Assembly (NCBI GenBank): GCA_027574665.1
Contig: CM050654.1
Span: 27,423,722 to 27,487,721 of the forward strand
Origin: Rhynochetos jubatus
Taxonomy: Eukaryota; Chordata; Aves; Eurypygiformes; Rhynochetidae
Direction: 5' to 3'
Length of the DNA: 64,000 bases
Shown here: positions 1 to 13,700 of the stretch, in pieces
Numbering within the stretch: position 1 is the first letter of the stretch
Layout: each line of letters opens with the position of its first letter
Made by a program: the position numbers and the translations under genes
The notes under the pieces: generated by a model
What the model was told of the DNA's origin: nothing
Database searches by the model: none
What the model saw: the letters and a program-made list of their open reading frames with translations, nothing else

Positions 1-1779
1 GCATCACTGGTATAACCCCAAAAGGAGGCAGGGGGGAAATCATAAGCTGTTCTCCTGGTCACAGTCTCCAAACTTGTGCAATATAGGGTTCACCCCAAAG
101 CTCAGCCACTTCACACAGGCAGCAGAAAGAGCGGAGGCACTGCCCGGCTTCCCAAAACCCTCCTCGAGCACACAGAGCCAAGGACACGGGATGAAGCTGA
201 GTAAGTCCAGGAAGGCACTACCCTGTGGGCTGCAGGCAGAAGAGCTGAGGGTTTTTACAATACTATCCCCCCTCACACACCACCTCCAGAGAACGAGCAA
301 CCTGGGAGCTGCTCTAAACTCAAGAGCAATATTGTTTTTCCTCTTGAGCTCAGCTGAACAGCCCAAACCCCTAGTATCATCTTCAACCCCACCATTAACT
401 AGTTAGAGAAAACCTGAAAATATCACTTTGCAAGGATGCAACCTTAATTTATTCATTGTTTTTCCCCCACAACAGCAGGGTGTCTGCAACTCCTCTGCAA
501 TTAGGGTGTTTCTGCTTTTCCTCTGTGTGAATGCTCACAAGCCCAGCCATCTCTCTCCCCAGCCCGAGGAGAGGAAGCTCCTTTGGGAGCATACCAAGCA
601 GAGCTACGCTTTGAGGACACTGCATTTGTGAAACAGGATGGGGATCCCTTCTGCTCCCAAGGTGGTAAGAGGGGACTTCAAAAGCAGCTGCAAATATTCA
701 AGGTGGCGATCTAGATTGACCTTTCCACAAGAGGAAACTCTCTCTCCATGCCCACACAGAATAGCAAATGTGTTTTTTAGACCTGTACCATATCCTCCAG
801 ATTTCTAAGAATGAAAGTGGCCTTACACAAGCAGGTGAGCAAGCAGTGTGCTAAATCCTGGGTAAAAATCTCTCTTATAATATATATCTCTGGATATAAG
901 AAATAAAAGCATCTATCAGCACAGAGGGTCCACAGCATCTGCATTAGCGCTGTTACTAACAGTTCTCCTACAGAGCCCTGAATACTGAAAGTCCTCAAGC
1001 AGCGCCAAAATGCCATGTCAGGAACACTCATTCTCATACTAGAAGATAGCGGTTGGTAAACCATACCTAACAGACTTACATACAGGAGAAGTCTTCTTAG
1101 GTCAGGAAAGAGAAACAGTCAGTCAGCCTCCCTGCTCATCCCCATCTAACATTTAAATCCAAGTGGAACTTGATGGAGACAACAGAAGGATAAGAGCTAC
1201 AACCAAATTAGTAGCCAGTGTTTGGGCCAGGATGATGAGGATGTTCAGCTGCTTCAATCATGATCATCAACCATGATCACCTCCAGCTGGAAACAGGTGA
1301 GAGCTGCTCCCCTTGCAGGGTCTCTATCTCTGAAACCAGCATTATGGTTTTAAAGCTACACTCAGGAACAGCTTGCCCACTGATGACAAACCCCTTCCAC
1401 AATGAATAAACCAGTAACACCAGTAGGGTTACACACAGGAAGAGTTTGGCCTGTTAAGATCCCTCGCAGGGACGGAGATGGATGCAGCTATGTCAGAACA
1501 AGCCACAGCAGAGCTTTGCTGGACCACTCTCTGCATGGAGACCTCATCGGCCATGGCTTGTGCTGGAGTGCCATCACTTCCAGCTCCACCAGAATTATGT
1601 ATTCCTGTATCATTTCAACTCAGCAGCTTACCTCAAGGTTTCTCAAGATGCTGACTCCATCCTGGGGTACTTAAAATCAGACCCAAACCATGATGCCCAG
1701 TGACCTGCTCTACGCTCATCCTGTATCTAATGCATCCAAAACAATTTCGGGGGAGAGGGCAGGAGGGGTGACTCCACTC

Positions 1780-2110
1780 CATCAGATTTCACGCGGGATG
1801 GAGGTACCACATCGGATGCGCTGCTGTAATGCGACGCGGGCAAGGTGCTGTCAGCCCTGCCGCTGCAAGGCAGCGTGCCAGCACACACACCGTGTCGGGT
1901 GCTCCGGCTGGTTCCACAGCAACACAACCGTGTCCGCGGGCAGGATCCAGACCACAGCCTGCCAGCCGAGCCGGACACGCGCATCTCCAGTGCCGACGGC
2001 CATGGAAACAGAGCTTCGGTTTGCCCTCGTTAAGGCGGGTTTGGGCGCAGGGCCCTCCGCGCCAGCACGGGGCGGGGGCTGGGGGTGCAAGCCCTGGGAG
2101 TTTGCAATAA
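1780..2110. promoter_or_regulatory. GC/CpG-rich islet inside IGFBP2 intron 1
   Basis: A stretch of about 330 bp is clearly richer in G+C and CpG than its surroundings. It contains a GGGGCGGGG GC-box-like run at about 2070. It could be an intronic enhancer, an alternative promoter or simply a local composition peak. The open frames across it on both strands overlap one another and show no domain, so I do not call a gene. Confidence 0.3.
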
Positions 2111-5100
2111 AGGAGATCTGTGTGGCTGGCGAGTGCGAGTTCTCCTGGGAACAACCCTTTTACTGGGCTCCAGATGCTGTGGAGTGATTGCTTATATGAA
2201 GGCGGGGGAGGCCTCTTTACTGTTTCTCATTTCCTCCTTTTTTGCTTTTTTTTCCCCCCCCCGATTTCCTGGTTTTGTCCAGAAGCACAAGAGAGTCATT
2301 CATCATTTTTCTTCCAGCACAAGGAGCGCTCTCACCTCCCCCTCACCCCTAAATCCCTCCCCACCAGAAAAGGGCACGCATTTGCCAGCCAAAAAGGCTC
2401 GCAGCGGGGAAGGCGAAGCTCCCCAGCTCCCGCAAACAGCTCCGGCACAAAGGGCCACATTCTCAGCTGGGTTCGGTGGGTGCCAGCCCCCAACGGGTGA
2501 AGGCCAAAACTCAGCGACAGCAGAAACACTAAGTCAGACAAACGGATATCAGCGGCGGAGGAAAGCAATTTGCACCGGTTTGAATTACAGGCGACACAAA
2601 GCAGAGAGGAATTTGCATGCTGAGGAGACAGACAGCACCTCAGGTAACCCGTGAAAAAATCCTAAGAGATGAAGGTCTGATTCCTTCTCAGCCCACGTGC
2701 CCTAATGGTCACTTGATTCACAGAGACACGGCAAAACTTCCCTTGCGGAGTTGCCGCCCCATCCTCTGGAAACTGGATGGGCACCAATCCAAGTGCAGTC
2801 CAGGCGCTGGATTCGCGCTGCTCTACCTGACAGTAAGCCACCTGCCCCATCCCCATCCAGCTTGCAGGAGAGGGGAAAAGGGCTGGCTACAGGTGCAGAC
2901 ATTTAACCCATCCGGAGGGTCGACACACCCAGGAAAACCCCATTGTAGGGCTTTGCTCCAACAGCTCCAAGAGCCATTTGGGTTCACGGTCCCTGTGCCC
3001 TCGCTAACTCCCTGATGGCCTTCTCCTTGCCCCATCTTGGAGGGAGAGAGCCAGGACTAAAACACCTCAGCACAGCTGTAACAGAAGAGAAGCCCTCTCC
3101 AAATGCCCTTGGGAAAGACAGCAAGTAGGAAAACCCCAAAGTAGTTCAAATTCTTGCACACATTTTTATAACCCAACTGCACATTCACGTGAAAACCTGG
3201 ACTGTGCAAACACCTGGGGTCTGTCTGGGGCCTTTTTGGTTTAGCTGATTACCTGGAAAAAAGGAAACAAAACTGGACGTACAGAACACGTTCCAGGTTT
3301 TGGTTTTGTTTGGGTTTAATCACAGCAGTAACAGCAACCAAGTCAAAAAGGTCTGCTTATGGTCAAACTCAAGGCTTCCCTTTGGGAGGAAAAGAAAGAG
3401 AAGACTGTGGTCAGTACTGGGCACGGTGGGGCGGAGCGGAGCCTGCATACCAGCAGCTCCACCAAGGAGGTACATTTATGGCACAGTTTCAGCAAGAACT
3501 GCAAGAGCAATGAAAACACAAGCCACCAAGAGCCTGGCTATTTGGGACTAGAGTCTTCCACACCCACTGAGCCAGAGAACCTGGGGCACCTGCAGCTGCT
3601 GCTCAGGAGGCTCACCAAGCCAAGCGGGATAGCTGCACTCCTCCCATCTCTTCCCCAAACACCACCAGCTACCTAGGTGAACTGAAGTGTCATCGTTTGG
3701 AAAAACGCAGGTGTTACAGTGTGGGAGCCCAGACAGCTTGCGTTCATGACTTGCTCAAAGGAAGAGTTTGGGGCCACAGTGACATCCTGGCTCACGGGGT
3801 AAAGTGGTGGCATGCTCTTCAGGGCCACCACTGAGTGGTGGCTGAGAGTTGAGCGGCTGTTCGTTCCTTTGCTTTTTTTAAAATGCTCAGATGGGAAACT
3901 TTTTCTTTGCTGCTGCTCTCCTTCAACATCTTCTGGAACTTGGTTTGAGGTTCCTTTTTATTTCCAAGAAGAAACACCAATATTTCAAAGTTACTTGAAC
4001 AAAACCTTAGATTTTGCTGGTTTTTCTTTTTTTAATGGTTTGGCAGCCAAACCAAAATGATCAGACCCAAGCAGGAACCAACATGTGGACTCCATCGGAC
4101 TCCAAACGCAAAGCATGTCACCTCCACAGCTCCCGGACGTGCTCACGCAGAGCTCTGTGCCTGACCCTCCCACCCCGGCGGGATAGCCCCTGACAGCTCC
4201 TCTCTCCAGAGAAACGGCAGGTCTCAGCAGGTCTTCACGGAGCCAGACAGGTCAAAATGAGCCTGCTAGCACCCCACTGAAAATATAAGTAAATCTGAGA
4301 GCAGGCATGTGGAGAGAAGGTGAAGCTGGCAGATGCAGCAAAGAATACAAGAGGAAGAAAGAGGGCACGGTACTTCATAGTAGGGAAAAAAAAAACCAGA
4401 CCACCTGCTGCCCAAAAAATCACAATGGGAAGAATTCACAGAGCTCTAGAGAAGAAACCAGCTGCAAAGGAAGAAGGCAAGAGGGCTGGGATGAACACCC
4501 TGGCCTGAATGCATATGGTCATCGTCAATATAATGGTGCGTATTTTCTTCTCAGCACCAAGGAGATCCCAGAGGGCACCCAAAAGCCTTTTGCAAATCAG
4601 GACCAAGCTCTTGACTTCTGGATGCAGCAGCTGCTGGATCATTCCTTACCCGTCAGGCTCTCATCCCACAGAAGTCCAGGCTTCTGCTGTTGGAAAGACT
4701 ATTAAAATAAACTCAAAAAAAAATCCCAGGGGATTTTGCATTGGAGTCTTTCCAGTGTTTTCCTCACCCTGGCATCTTCAAACAAGGTGACGTGGCATCA
4801 GCATGGTTTCCGTAGTGTTCATCACTGCAGCAACTAGCAGGCTGATCAGTCTCAGAAGCTCCTCTGAGACACAATCCCATCACTGGGTTTTCCAGGACTA
4901 AAGAATAAGTATCCCCAAGAACAACACACCCAGCAGTACCCACCTCAGCATTCTTGACTTCCAGGTGGGGCTTTCACAGTGCAGCCGAGGCTAAATGCAG
5001 CTGCCCACGGCCAGTGTGTGCCTGGGAGCAGCAGAACCATAGTCATGGAGGGATGAGCTTAATTACACAAAAACCGAAAAGCCGGATGCCATTCCCCATC

Positions 5101-5319
5101 CCACGCAGCTCAGACGGCAGCACAGGGGATGCAGGAGGGAAGCAAGCAGCTCAAAACCCAGACGAGCTCCCGAATGAGGTCAGTCTTACCCTATTCCAGC
5201 TACGGACCTGCATCTTGGCCTTCACAAGGGCCAGGAAAAGCCCTGCACATTTTCTTTAGAAAGGAACACAACAGTGAAAAGCCCGCAGTAGGAGAGTTTT
5301 CCTTTCAGCCTGACCTGGA

Positions 5320-5960
5320 CCGTCCCGTGTATCCGCCGCGAGGGCACGGCCGCCGGCAGCCAGCTCGCCCGCTCGGGGAGGAGAAAAGGGAAGCTAATTT
5401 TCGCATCCAAAAGAAAATAGGGAGTTCTTTTCAGATGGCAGGAACGTAATTGTGACGTTTAGTCACTTGCTATTTCTGCTTCCCGGGTACGTCTCTCTAA
5501 AGGAAAGCCCCTGGACAGAAGTCTCTCTAGGCAGCGTTGCAACATGTGTTTGCCCAAACTTTGGTGTCTAAACCCACTCCGAGGTCCCTGAGCCCGCTCC
5601 TTGGGGAGTCGTGGGGTTTTCAGGGAGGCTCAGTCTTGCCCGTTCTGTGCCTTGGCTGCCTTGAAACAGCTGCATGTCTCTAGCTGGAAAAAGAGCAAAC
5701 CTGCAACCCTGACCCAAGGTCGCTCAGGGTCTGACTCACCAGCTGAAATCAGCACAGCCCCGCTCCCCCCGCACATGCAAGCCAGGGCACGACGGCCGCC
5801 CTGCGCCGCACCAGCCCCTGCACCGCGCGAGGACGGGTTGGGAGCAGAGAGGAACAAACGCCGTGTCTGGCTGAAATGCAGCCGTTCACCACTGTCACGA
5901 TGGGGAAATCGCGTTTGCTCCACGTGGAGCTGCGACGGTGAGTGACCCTACGTCGTGGCG
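5320..5960. promoter_or_regulatory. Second CpG-rich islet in IGFBP2 intron 1
   Basis: CpGs cluster in two lobes, about 5325-5375 and 5790-5960. Between them is a less GC-rich segment with a CRE-like half site (TGACG at about 5452). The moderately conserved look of the AT-rich stretch and the flanking CpGs suggest a regulatory element. No open frame here has coding character. Confidence 0.3.
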
Positions 5961-7771
5961 TTGCCCCTGCAATGACGAACTCCCCAGCACCATCATGGGG
6001 ACGGTGTCTGATCCGCCACGTCCCAGTCCCTCCCAGGCTGTGGCTACACGCCCCTGCAGGCCCCCGTCCTGGGGTTACCCTGGCACAGGGCAGACTGCAC
6101 ACCTTGCTCAACAAGCCCCAGGCAGCCAGCTCAGCTCGGGTCACGCTGCTGACACCGCTCAGCCTGTGCTTTCAGGGATTTCCAAAGCACAGCCTCGTCC
6201 GCCAGCTGCTCACAGAGGCACCTTCGTCCTTGTGTTACCGAGCTAATTGCAGTCTTGCATTGCAGATTCTGCCCCACAGCCTGAAGTCCCACCCATTCAC
6301 AGCTCTTTCTTGGGCAAAATTCTGGGAACATCCCCCATTAAAAAAATCTGCAAATCTGATGGGAGTCCACTGCTTCAAGAGAAGAGCTTACTGCAGAGTT
6401 CCTCAGGATGCAATTTATACGGCAGTGGGCAGCCCACGGTGGGTTGTAAACATTCCCACAGGACCCTTCACACACCTAACGCTGAGCTTGATGTCAGTCT
6501 TGAACATGGGTAATGATGACAAGCGAGATGCATAATTTAACTGCCGAAAAAGCAGCTTCATCACTGTTCCATGGAGGGGATGTGCATTCAGTTGACTATC
6601 CCCGCGTAGGCAGGGAAAATAAAAGAGGAACTGGGAAAAAAAGACAAACATGGACTCAGTTAAATATTTATAGGGGGCTGCTGCATTTCAATCACAAGCA
6701 TTTTGTTAGGTCAGCTGGGACATTTCAGCTCTGCCAGGGCACATCAGTTCCAGGGGACAGGACACTGCCCAAAACACAGCCCGGAGGCTGGACTCTCCTA
6801 GCACGTAACTCAGGATAAACACAAACCTGGGCAGGGTTGTGCTTCCACTGGGCACAGCCCAAGTGATGGGACCTCCCTTCTCTTCACGGCTCTTGCTCCC
6901 GGACACACGAGACAGCAGGAGATGGGAACAGGTAGCAAACTGTAAGAGCAACCCCAGATTGGTCTTGTACGTGGAGATCTTCCCACCCCAAAGCCTCAAG
7001 ACACCGTAGTGATGTACACAGACAAGGGTTTGCTTGCCTCCCCCACCGCCTGAATCCCCACTGCTAGAAGTCAAGAGGGCAGCTCACGCAATGAAGAAGG
7101 TGCCTCACTGAGCAGCCGGCAGACGAGGCTGTGCTTTGGAAATCCCTGAAATCACAGGCTGAGCAGCGTGGGCAGCGTGATGGGTTTCCATAGCGCTGTT
7201 CCCAATTCACAAGGCTCGCCCCGTATTCTTTTCATAAATTCCCAATGTGTGCACCGCTGGCTACCACCTAAGGCAGGATTATGGGCTCGGTGGACCTTTG
7301 GCCAGGTTGGTCTGCTGCCCGGTCGTATCTGCGCTGCCCAAGCGCTTTCAGCGTGGTCTGCATTTGCAAAAGTCGGTTTCAGCACGTGCAGGACCAGCCT
7401 AATGGCCAGGGGTTAAGGTAACAAATCCTTGAAACCAGCCTGATAGAAAGAATAAACAGAAAAGTGGAGGAAAGCAGTGACTGAAATCAGTAACAAACAT
7501 TACTAGAAAGACGGAAGCTTTACAACCATCTGGAATTGGAAGAATCTATGCCTGCATTATAATTTTTTACCTTTGTTTTTACCAAGTTTATTTGTTCATG
7601 CTGAAAATTTTGTGTTTCAGACCTTTGCCAGCTCAGCTGGCCTCAGTCCCTGCAGGATGAGGGTCACAGTTCCCAAGAGGGCTGAGCACCAACCAAACCA
7701 TGTTTTGTGCAGTGTATACTACCTCCCTGGTCAGCTTTGCCATGTTGAACTCGCTTCACCCAAAACAAGGC

Positions 7772-7791
7772 GGGGGGGGTGGGGTGGGGGG
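7772..7791 (+). repeat. G-run (potential G-quadruplex)
   Basis: Three runs of eight, four and six G separated by single T residues lie on the plus strand, giving enough consecutive guanines for a quadruplex. On the transcribed IGFBP2 strand the same stretch is C-rich. Confidence 0.6.
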
Positions 7792-10700
7792 TAAGGCAAA
7801 CAAGTCAAGACCTGGTGCTCAAAGGTGGGGTTGAGCAGGCAGGAGACGTTAGTGTCAAAAGGAGAACGCTGTGTCCAAACACAAGTATCTGAAGCAATAT
7901 TCGTAAAGCAAACACAGGAATGACCAGCAAGCAGTGTGCCTTCTGCACACCTGCCCCTTACCAGCAGGCAAATCTCAAGACAACATCAGTGCTCCTAAAA
8001 AGGGATTAAAATAAAAGCGCAGAGTCCACGGACAACCTTTGTTTCAAAGCCAGGTGAGAGGTGGTAAGTTTCTACAGGCTGACTACACACAAACATAAGC
8101 AAGGGAAAGTTATCAGCTCCAGGCTCCCAAAATATTTACTCAACCTAATGTTATTCTGACTACTCTGAAGCAGATCTTTCCAAAGATCCATGCTGTCATT
8201 TTTATGGCATACCCTTGACCAAAACTCAAACGCAGAGCATCCTTTCCCAAGGGCATTTCCAAGAACTTTACTACTGTAGAAGCAAATAGTGTCCTTGCAA
8301 GGTAGGAACGGTGCTATGGAAACACAACCTATAGGGAGAGGAGGTTGAAGGTGTGCAGCCTCCATGGTGCAACATCCAAGGGTCAGATACGAACATTGCC
8401 TCAAACTGAAACTGTGTGAGTAATTAAGGAGCCTAGATGAACGGCTTAAGCTGAGCAAGGGCCAAGAGGCTGAGAGAAGACACCCTCGTGGAGCAGGCTG
8501 GGGTGTTTTAGTGGCTGCAATTGATCTAAAACTTGAGTTTAGATCTCATCTGGCCAACAGCCACAGCTTGGGAAGCACGTCTGGTGGAGGATGTCAGTAT
8601 ACCCTGCCTGTTTCTTCACAAAGGCCTGGGATACCAGTTCTTATTTTTAGTACTATTTTCATTTCTTCATGTAATGAGTTCAGTGTTTCGGGCAGCCCTG
8701 GAGGAGCAGGAAGGACATGTCCCGTAATAAAACTAATTAATTCATGTGGAATTTCTAGCCATTATTGTGAAAGTGGCCAAATTCCTCACTCCTGAAAAGC
8801 TGCCAAAATGGCCATTAATCTGGCTGTGGTCACGAGTAGGATTCCTGTGGCCTCCTGCAACACCCGACCAGCCCGCGGGACAGAGACTGCAGAAACCAAA
8901 GTGGATGTTGTTGTTTCCTCACACCGACTCCCACAGCCCAAGTTTTACTAAACAAGACAGTTGCCTCAGAGGGCTCTGTGCCAAATTCCTCCCAGTGCCC
9001 CCAGACCAAGCAAGCCCCAGTCATGTGCACAGAGGTCTAGACCAAAATCAGCCTGAGTCAGGCATTTCAGCCCTATACAAAGCTCTGCAGACCAACCGTT
9101 TTCACCTGCCCAGCCTTGGCGATGCTCTCAGTGACAGGTGCCCTGAAGGGAACAGGGTACCAAATTTGACCTGGAGACATCAGAAGTTGTATTCCCACCA
9201 CCTAACTGGGTGTGGTAGAAGGCTGAGCTTTTCGGGTCCCAGGCAGTGGGAAACTGGGCTCCACCAAGAAATTCCAGGCAAGAATCTCATCGACCGAAAT
9301 CTCTCACTAATGCACAAGAATTAATGGAATCTGTCTCTCTGCCTGCAAGCTGGGGGTGACAGGGTCTGTGGGGCCTGGCAGGGAAAAAAAGCATGGAATA
9401 AACTTATTTTAGTCACTAAAATCAACAACAACATTACTCAGAATACCCACAGGGAGTCAACCTATTGTGTAAGAAGGCACCATTTTGCCATAGTCTAGTT
9501 TTTCTCCCCCAACTCTGGACTGTTCTTTAAATTCAGTGATGGGCTAGAAGGTTACCCTCAAAACAGTACCTCTAGTGCTGTCCCACTATCCAGTCCCAGG
9601 AACGGCCGTGAACACCACTAGAAATCCAGACCTTCTGCCCCAAATGTCCTGTGTAAAGGACTATTTGTAACACCCTGGGTTTCTAACAGTCTAAACAAAA
9701 TCCTCCCAAAACCCCCTCTGCACAAGCCATGGAGGCAGCACTGTTTACCACGGCCAAAGGAAAAGCTTCCTCACCATGGCCACCCATTGCTTTAGTGCCC
9801 AGAAAGCAAGATGATTCACCAATGTAACTGGAATTTGTCTTTAGAAAAGGCACTGCAGGTTGAGTGAGGAGGACCAGGAGGAACAGAAAACAGCCACGGA
9901 AAGCCCTGGTGATGCTGGCTTAGCCTCACTGCAAAGAGAAACACCATGGTGGCCAACCACCCTGACCCTCGAACCCCCACACCGAACTCTCACAGTGGCC
10001 AGGACGCAAAGGACACAGACCAGACACCTTGGGGAACCCCCAAGCCAGGAAGCCTAGATTATCCACAGCCTCAGTAGCTCCACATCCTCGCCAGGGCTAC
10101 AGGGCAGAGCCCCAGCCCCAGCCCTGGGCTCCAATGGTGAGGGAGGATGGATCCCCACACCAGCCATCCCTCCCGCTCTTCCTCCTCCTGCCATTCCTCT
10201 GCGCTAAACCTGAGTTCCTCTCCCCATTTCTGCTTGCTTTTGAAGTGCCAGATGAAACAGCACCAGATGGAGGCAAGCCGCTCACCCGCCGAAAGCCACG
10301 GGAGACGAGCGTTTCCACATGGGCTGTGTGGGAGGGCTGCCATCGCACCGGTCCCGAACCCGGCGTCTCCTCCCGGCTCAGCTCATAGCCAAACGGTGCA
10401 CTGCGCACTCAGACAAAATCTCCTGCATTCAAACAGAAAATGACCCCCGAGCAACTTTCTAGATTCAAAGAAAGGTCAGATTCTGGCCAGTTTCACTGCT
10501 TCTGCTCTTTTATCTTCACTGGGGCTGCTCAGGATCTCTCCTGCACCCCTCGAGAGCAAAACCTGGGACTTCTAAAATACATGGCACTCCCTACCGAGAC
10601 AGGCCACACTGGAGGACACACACCTGATTTTTGGAGGTACCAAAAATATCTTGGAGGACACCCAAACCCACAAAGACACCTTCAACAACTCACTGCACCC

Positions 10701-13700
10701 ACCAGTCCCCCCCAGCTGAACAGTAAGCACTTCTGGGACGTGGACATCAGGTGCTCACCCTTTTCTAGTTTTAAAGCATCGAGAGGAAAACCTGGGAGGG
10801 CAGTCAAACAATCTACTCACCTAGCCAAGACAAGTCCATTAGCATGGATTGGATCTTCTACAACCAGCCAAAAGAGCTGAGAACAGACTGCCCTGGCTGA
10901 AGTCTGAAAAGCAAGATTGTACAGGGAAATCTTGCTGTGGTCTCGAGCAGAAACACTGGGCAAGGCTTCAGGAATTGTCCTGACTTTATAGGACTACAGG
11001 ACTCTCCCACAGACAATACCATGCAAGTGATGGCAACAGCATGTCACTGCTGTAGGTGTCATGTGTCATCTAGCTACAAGGGCAAGCTGCAAGCAGGCAC
11101 AAAAACTCCTCTCTAAAGTCACCTCCAGCCAGTAAGGTGTTAGAGACGTTTTTAATTTTAAGGGCAGAGCATTAGAAATCCCCTCATCCCACCTGAGCTG
11201 TTTTATCTGCAGAAAATCATAAAGAAAAGCAGGGATTTCAACACAGTCCAATTCCCACCAGTGCTTTGTGTCACTCTCAATTACAGTCCAGAATGAAATA
11301 CTAAGAAATCGTTCCTCACGGCCGGCAGAATTAATGGGATCTTTGACTACAGAGAGCACCAGGCAGTGAACTTGTTCCCTTACCAGCCAAGAGGCACAGT
11401 GCAGCTTTCTTCAGAATAAAAGCTGCAATGTCAAAGGAGAGTTTAAGGCTTATAAAAGTGACCTGATGTTTCCCAGTATTCCATTCCATAAGAAAGGCAC
11501 ATGACTACTGACCCTTTCCTTTCTAAAACAATTTATTCCTACCATAAGCTGATGCAGCAAGAGACTTTATCTTCCCACTGATATCTAGTTAAATTACGTG
11601 TGGGGCAAAACCCTGAAGAGCAGATAATCAATAATGCAGTAGCAACAAGCTGGGCTGCAGCAAAGCTCTGATAACGGTGCACTAACCCCTTTCTCTTAAG
11701 CCTTTGCCCAGGATAACCACCACATCACGTTCGCTTGTAATTAGATGTCAGCTCACATGTTTGATGAGGTCACACTTGGCCAGTTCATGAATGAGAAACA
11801 CCTCCTAGCTTGCTGCCAGTGACTGCTGAAGGTGAGTGAGGATGTTTCAGTCAGAGACGCGGTCTGCTGAAGGTAGTTTGTCTTTGTGGAAGTAAGACTG
11901 GATTTGCAATCTGCTAAACTGTCAGAACACTCAGCCTTCCAGTAAAGTGAAGATTTGGTTGGGTTAACTCCCTGTCATGGCTCACCCGGTGTCCAGACAA
12001 GGGCCAAGACCTGCATGATGGACCACGCACAAGGACAGGGAAGGAGTGGGGCACGACTGCCGCAAGATCAGCTCAGCAGAGATGAAAGCAGCCACGAAGA
12101 ATCTGCATAACATGTTATGACCCCCAGCAAGTCACCGTATAGAAGTTACGTGTTTCACTGTGATTCAAGGGAAGAAACATGGAATTCTTACACCTGGAAG
12201 CCCAATACAGCACCAAGCTCAGCCCTCCTCCTGTAACAGAAATCCTTTAAAAGCATCTTTACATTTTACCTTGGCCTTCCCCTGACTCTGTCTGCCTAAA
12301 GCAGTCTGAAGGAATCAGAGCCCCAGCAGAGAAGGCAGCTGCGACCATGCTCAGAAAGCTGGAATTGCCCAATCCAAGCGGAAATGCAAAAAAGCCACCA
12401 GGGAAAATGCTGTTCCTCCCAGGTCCCTAGTGCTGAACATGAGACCAGGAAAAACAGGTACAGGAGTACTGCTGGCCACTGGGATGAAACCCTGTCTTCA
12501 CAAATCCAGTCACATTTGTGGGTAACAGCAACAGGCACTCACTCATCGGGCTGACAGATTAGCCCCAGCTATTACTGCAGCCAGGTCTAGTACACAGCCA
12601 TACACAAACACACCTCTCGCGTTCCAGTTTTCAGTTTTGCCTCCTGAATTGTTTATCTCGGCTCAATTCCTGGATGTGGATAAAACAAACGACATGGACT
12701 TTCTCACAGACAGGGCTTCTTGCTGTTCCCTTGACAAATACCATGTTCAGCGCATATGAAACCCAGAGGAAAGGAAACAACTGCAAAGGGCAAGAAGGAA
12801 ATGGATCATTTGCCAAGGGAAAGCATGAAAACACATTTCTTCTTTGGGCCAGAGCCTTGAAATCTTCCCAGGCTTCCCCTTCCCTCCAAACCACCTTTTT
12901 CACACCACCATCACCCCCCCTACAGCGAACTCAAGTGGGACTGGGGCAGGGGGTAGTATTATTTTCAGGAAGCTGCTCCACAAGGTGTTATTTATTGTCT
13001 TAAGACTTCAAGATGACATCCAGCCCAGGGCCTGACAGGTTAGCTCTTGACCACACACATCTGCCACGAAGGAGCTTGGAGACCCGGTCCGCCCACTGGC
13101 AAAGCCCCAGAGGCATCGAGGACAGAGGAGCTGCGTGGGGGACTTTTTCATTCGCATATCATCCTTGGAGCTGTTATTAGTTGCATTACACTTTTACTAA
13201 TTTCTCCCATGGCAAGGAGCTCTGCAGACATTTGGTTTACCCCAGGTAGAGCTGCTGTAGTGGCTGTGGACATATTAGCACACTCCTGTGGATTTGGTTC
13301 CTGCGGTTGTCTTCCCTGGTGATTAGTAATGTCCAAGCTCGCATAAGCCAGGCCGAATGCCTGGTTGCAGCACTCGTAACTAACCTTCCCCTCGCTCATG
13401 TGCTTCTGCCTCCAAGGGCATCCATCACGGGACAAGCGGACACCCCTAGCATGGCTCTCCTCTGCCCCTCACCCACCTTTTTAGCAACATGGTGCCTTCA
13501 GGACCTCCACTGCTGTGCTAAATCTGGCCAACAGTGACTGAGGGGGTCAGAAGTTGTGGAGGCGGGAGGACAGATACACACATGCACATGCAGATCATGA
13601 TGGATGCTTCATTTCCTTATAAAAGCAGGAGAAAAGCAAAAGCCTTCCTGGCAATCCAGTAGACATGAAAAATGCACTCATAGCATTACTGGCATGGTTT

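Noticed and set aside
1690..2654. Overlapping plus-strand frames of 126-189 codons in the first CpG islet
   Set aside because: Several frames are open on both strands at once, with no domain and no splice logic; composition artefact.
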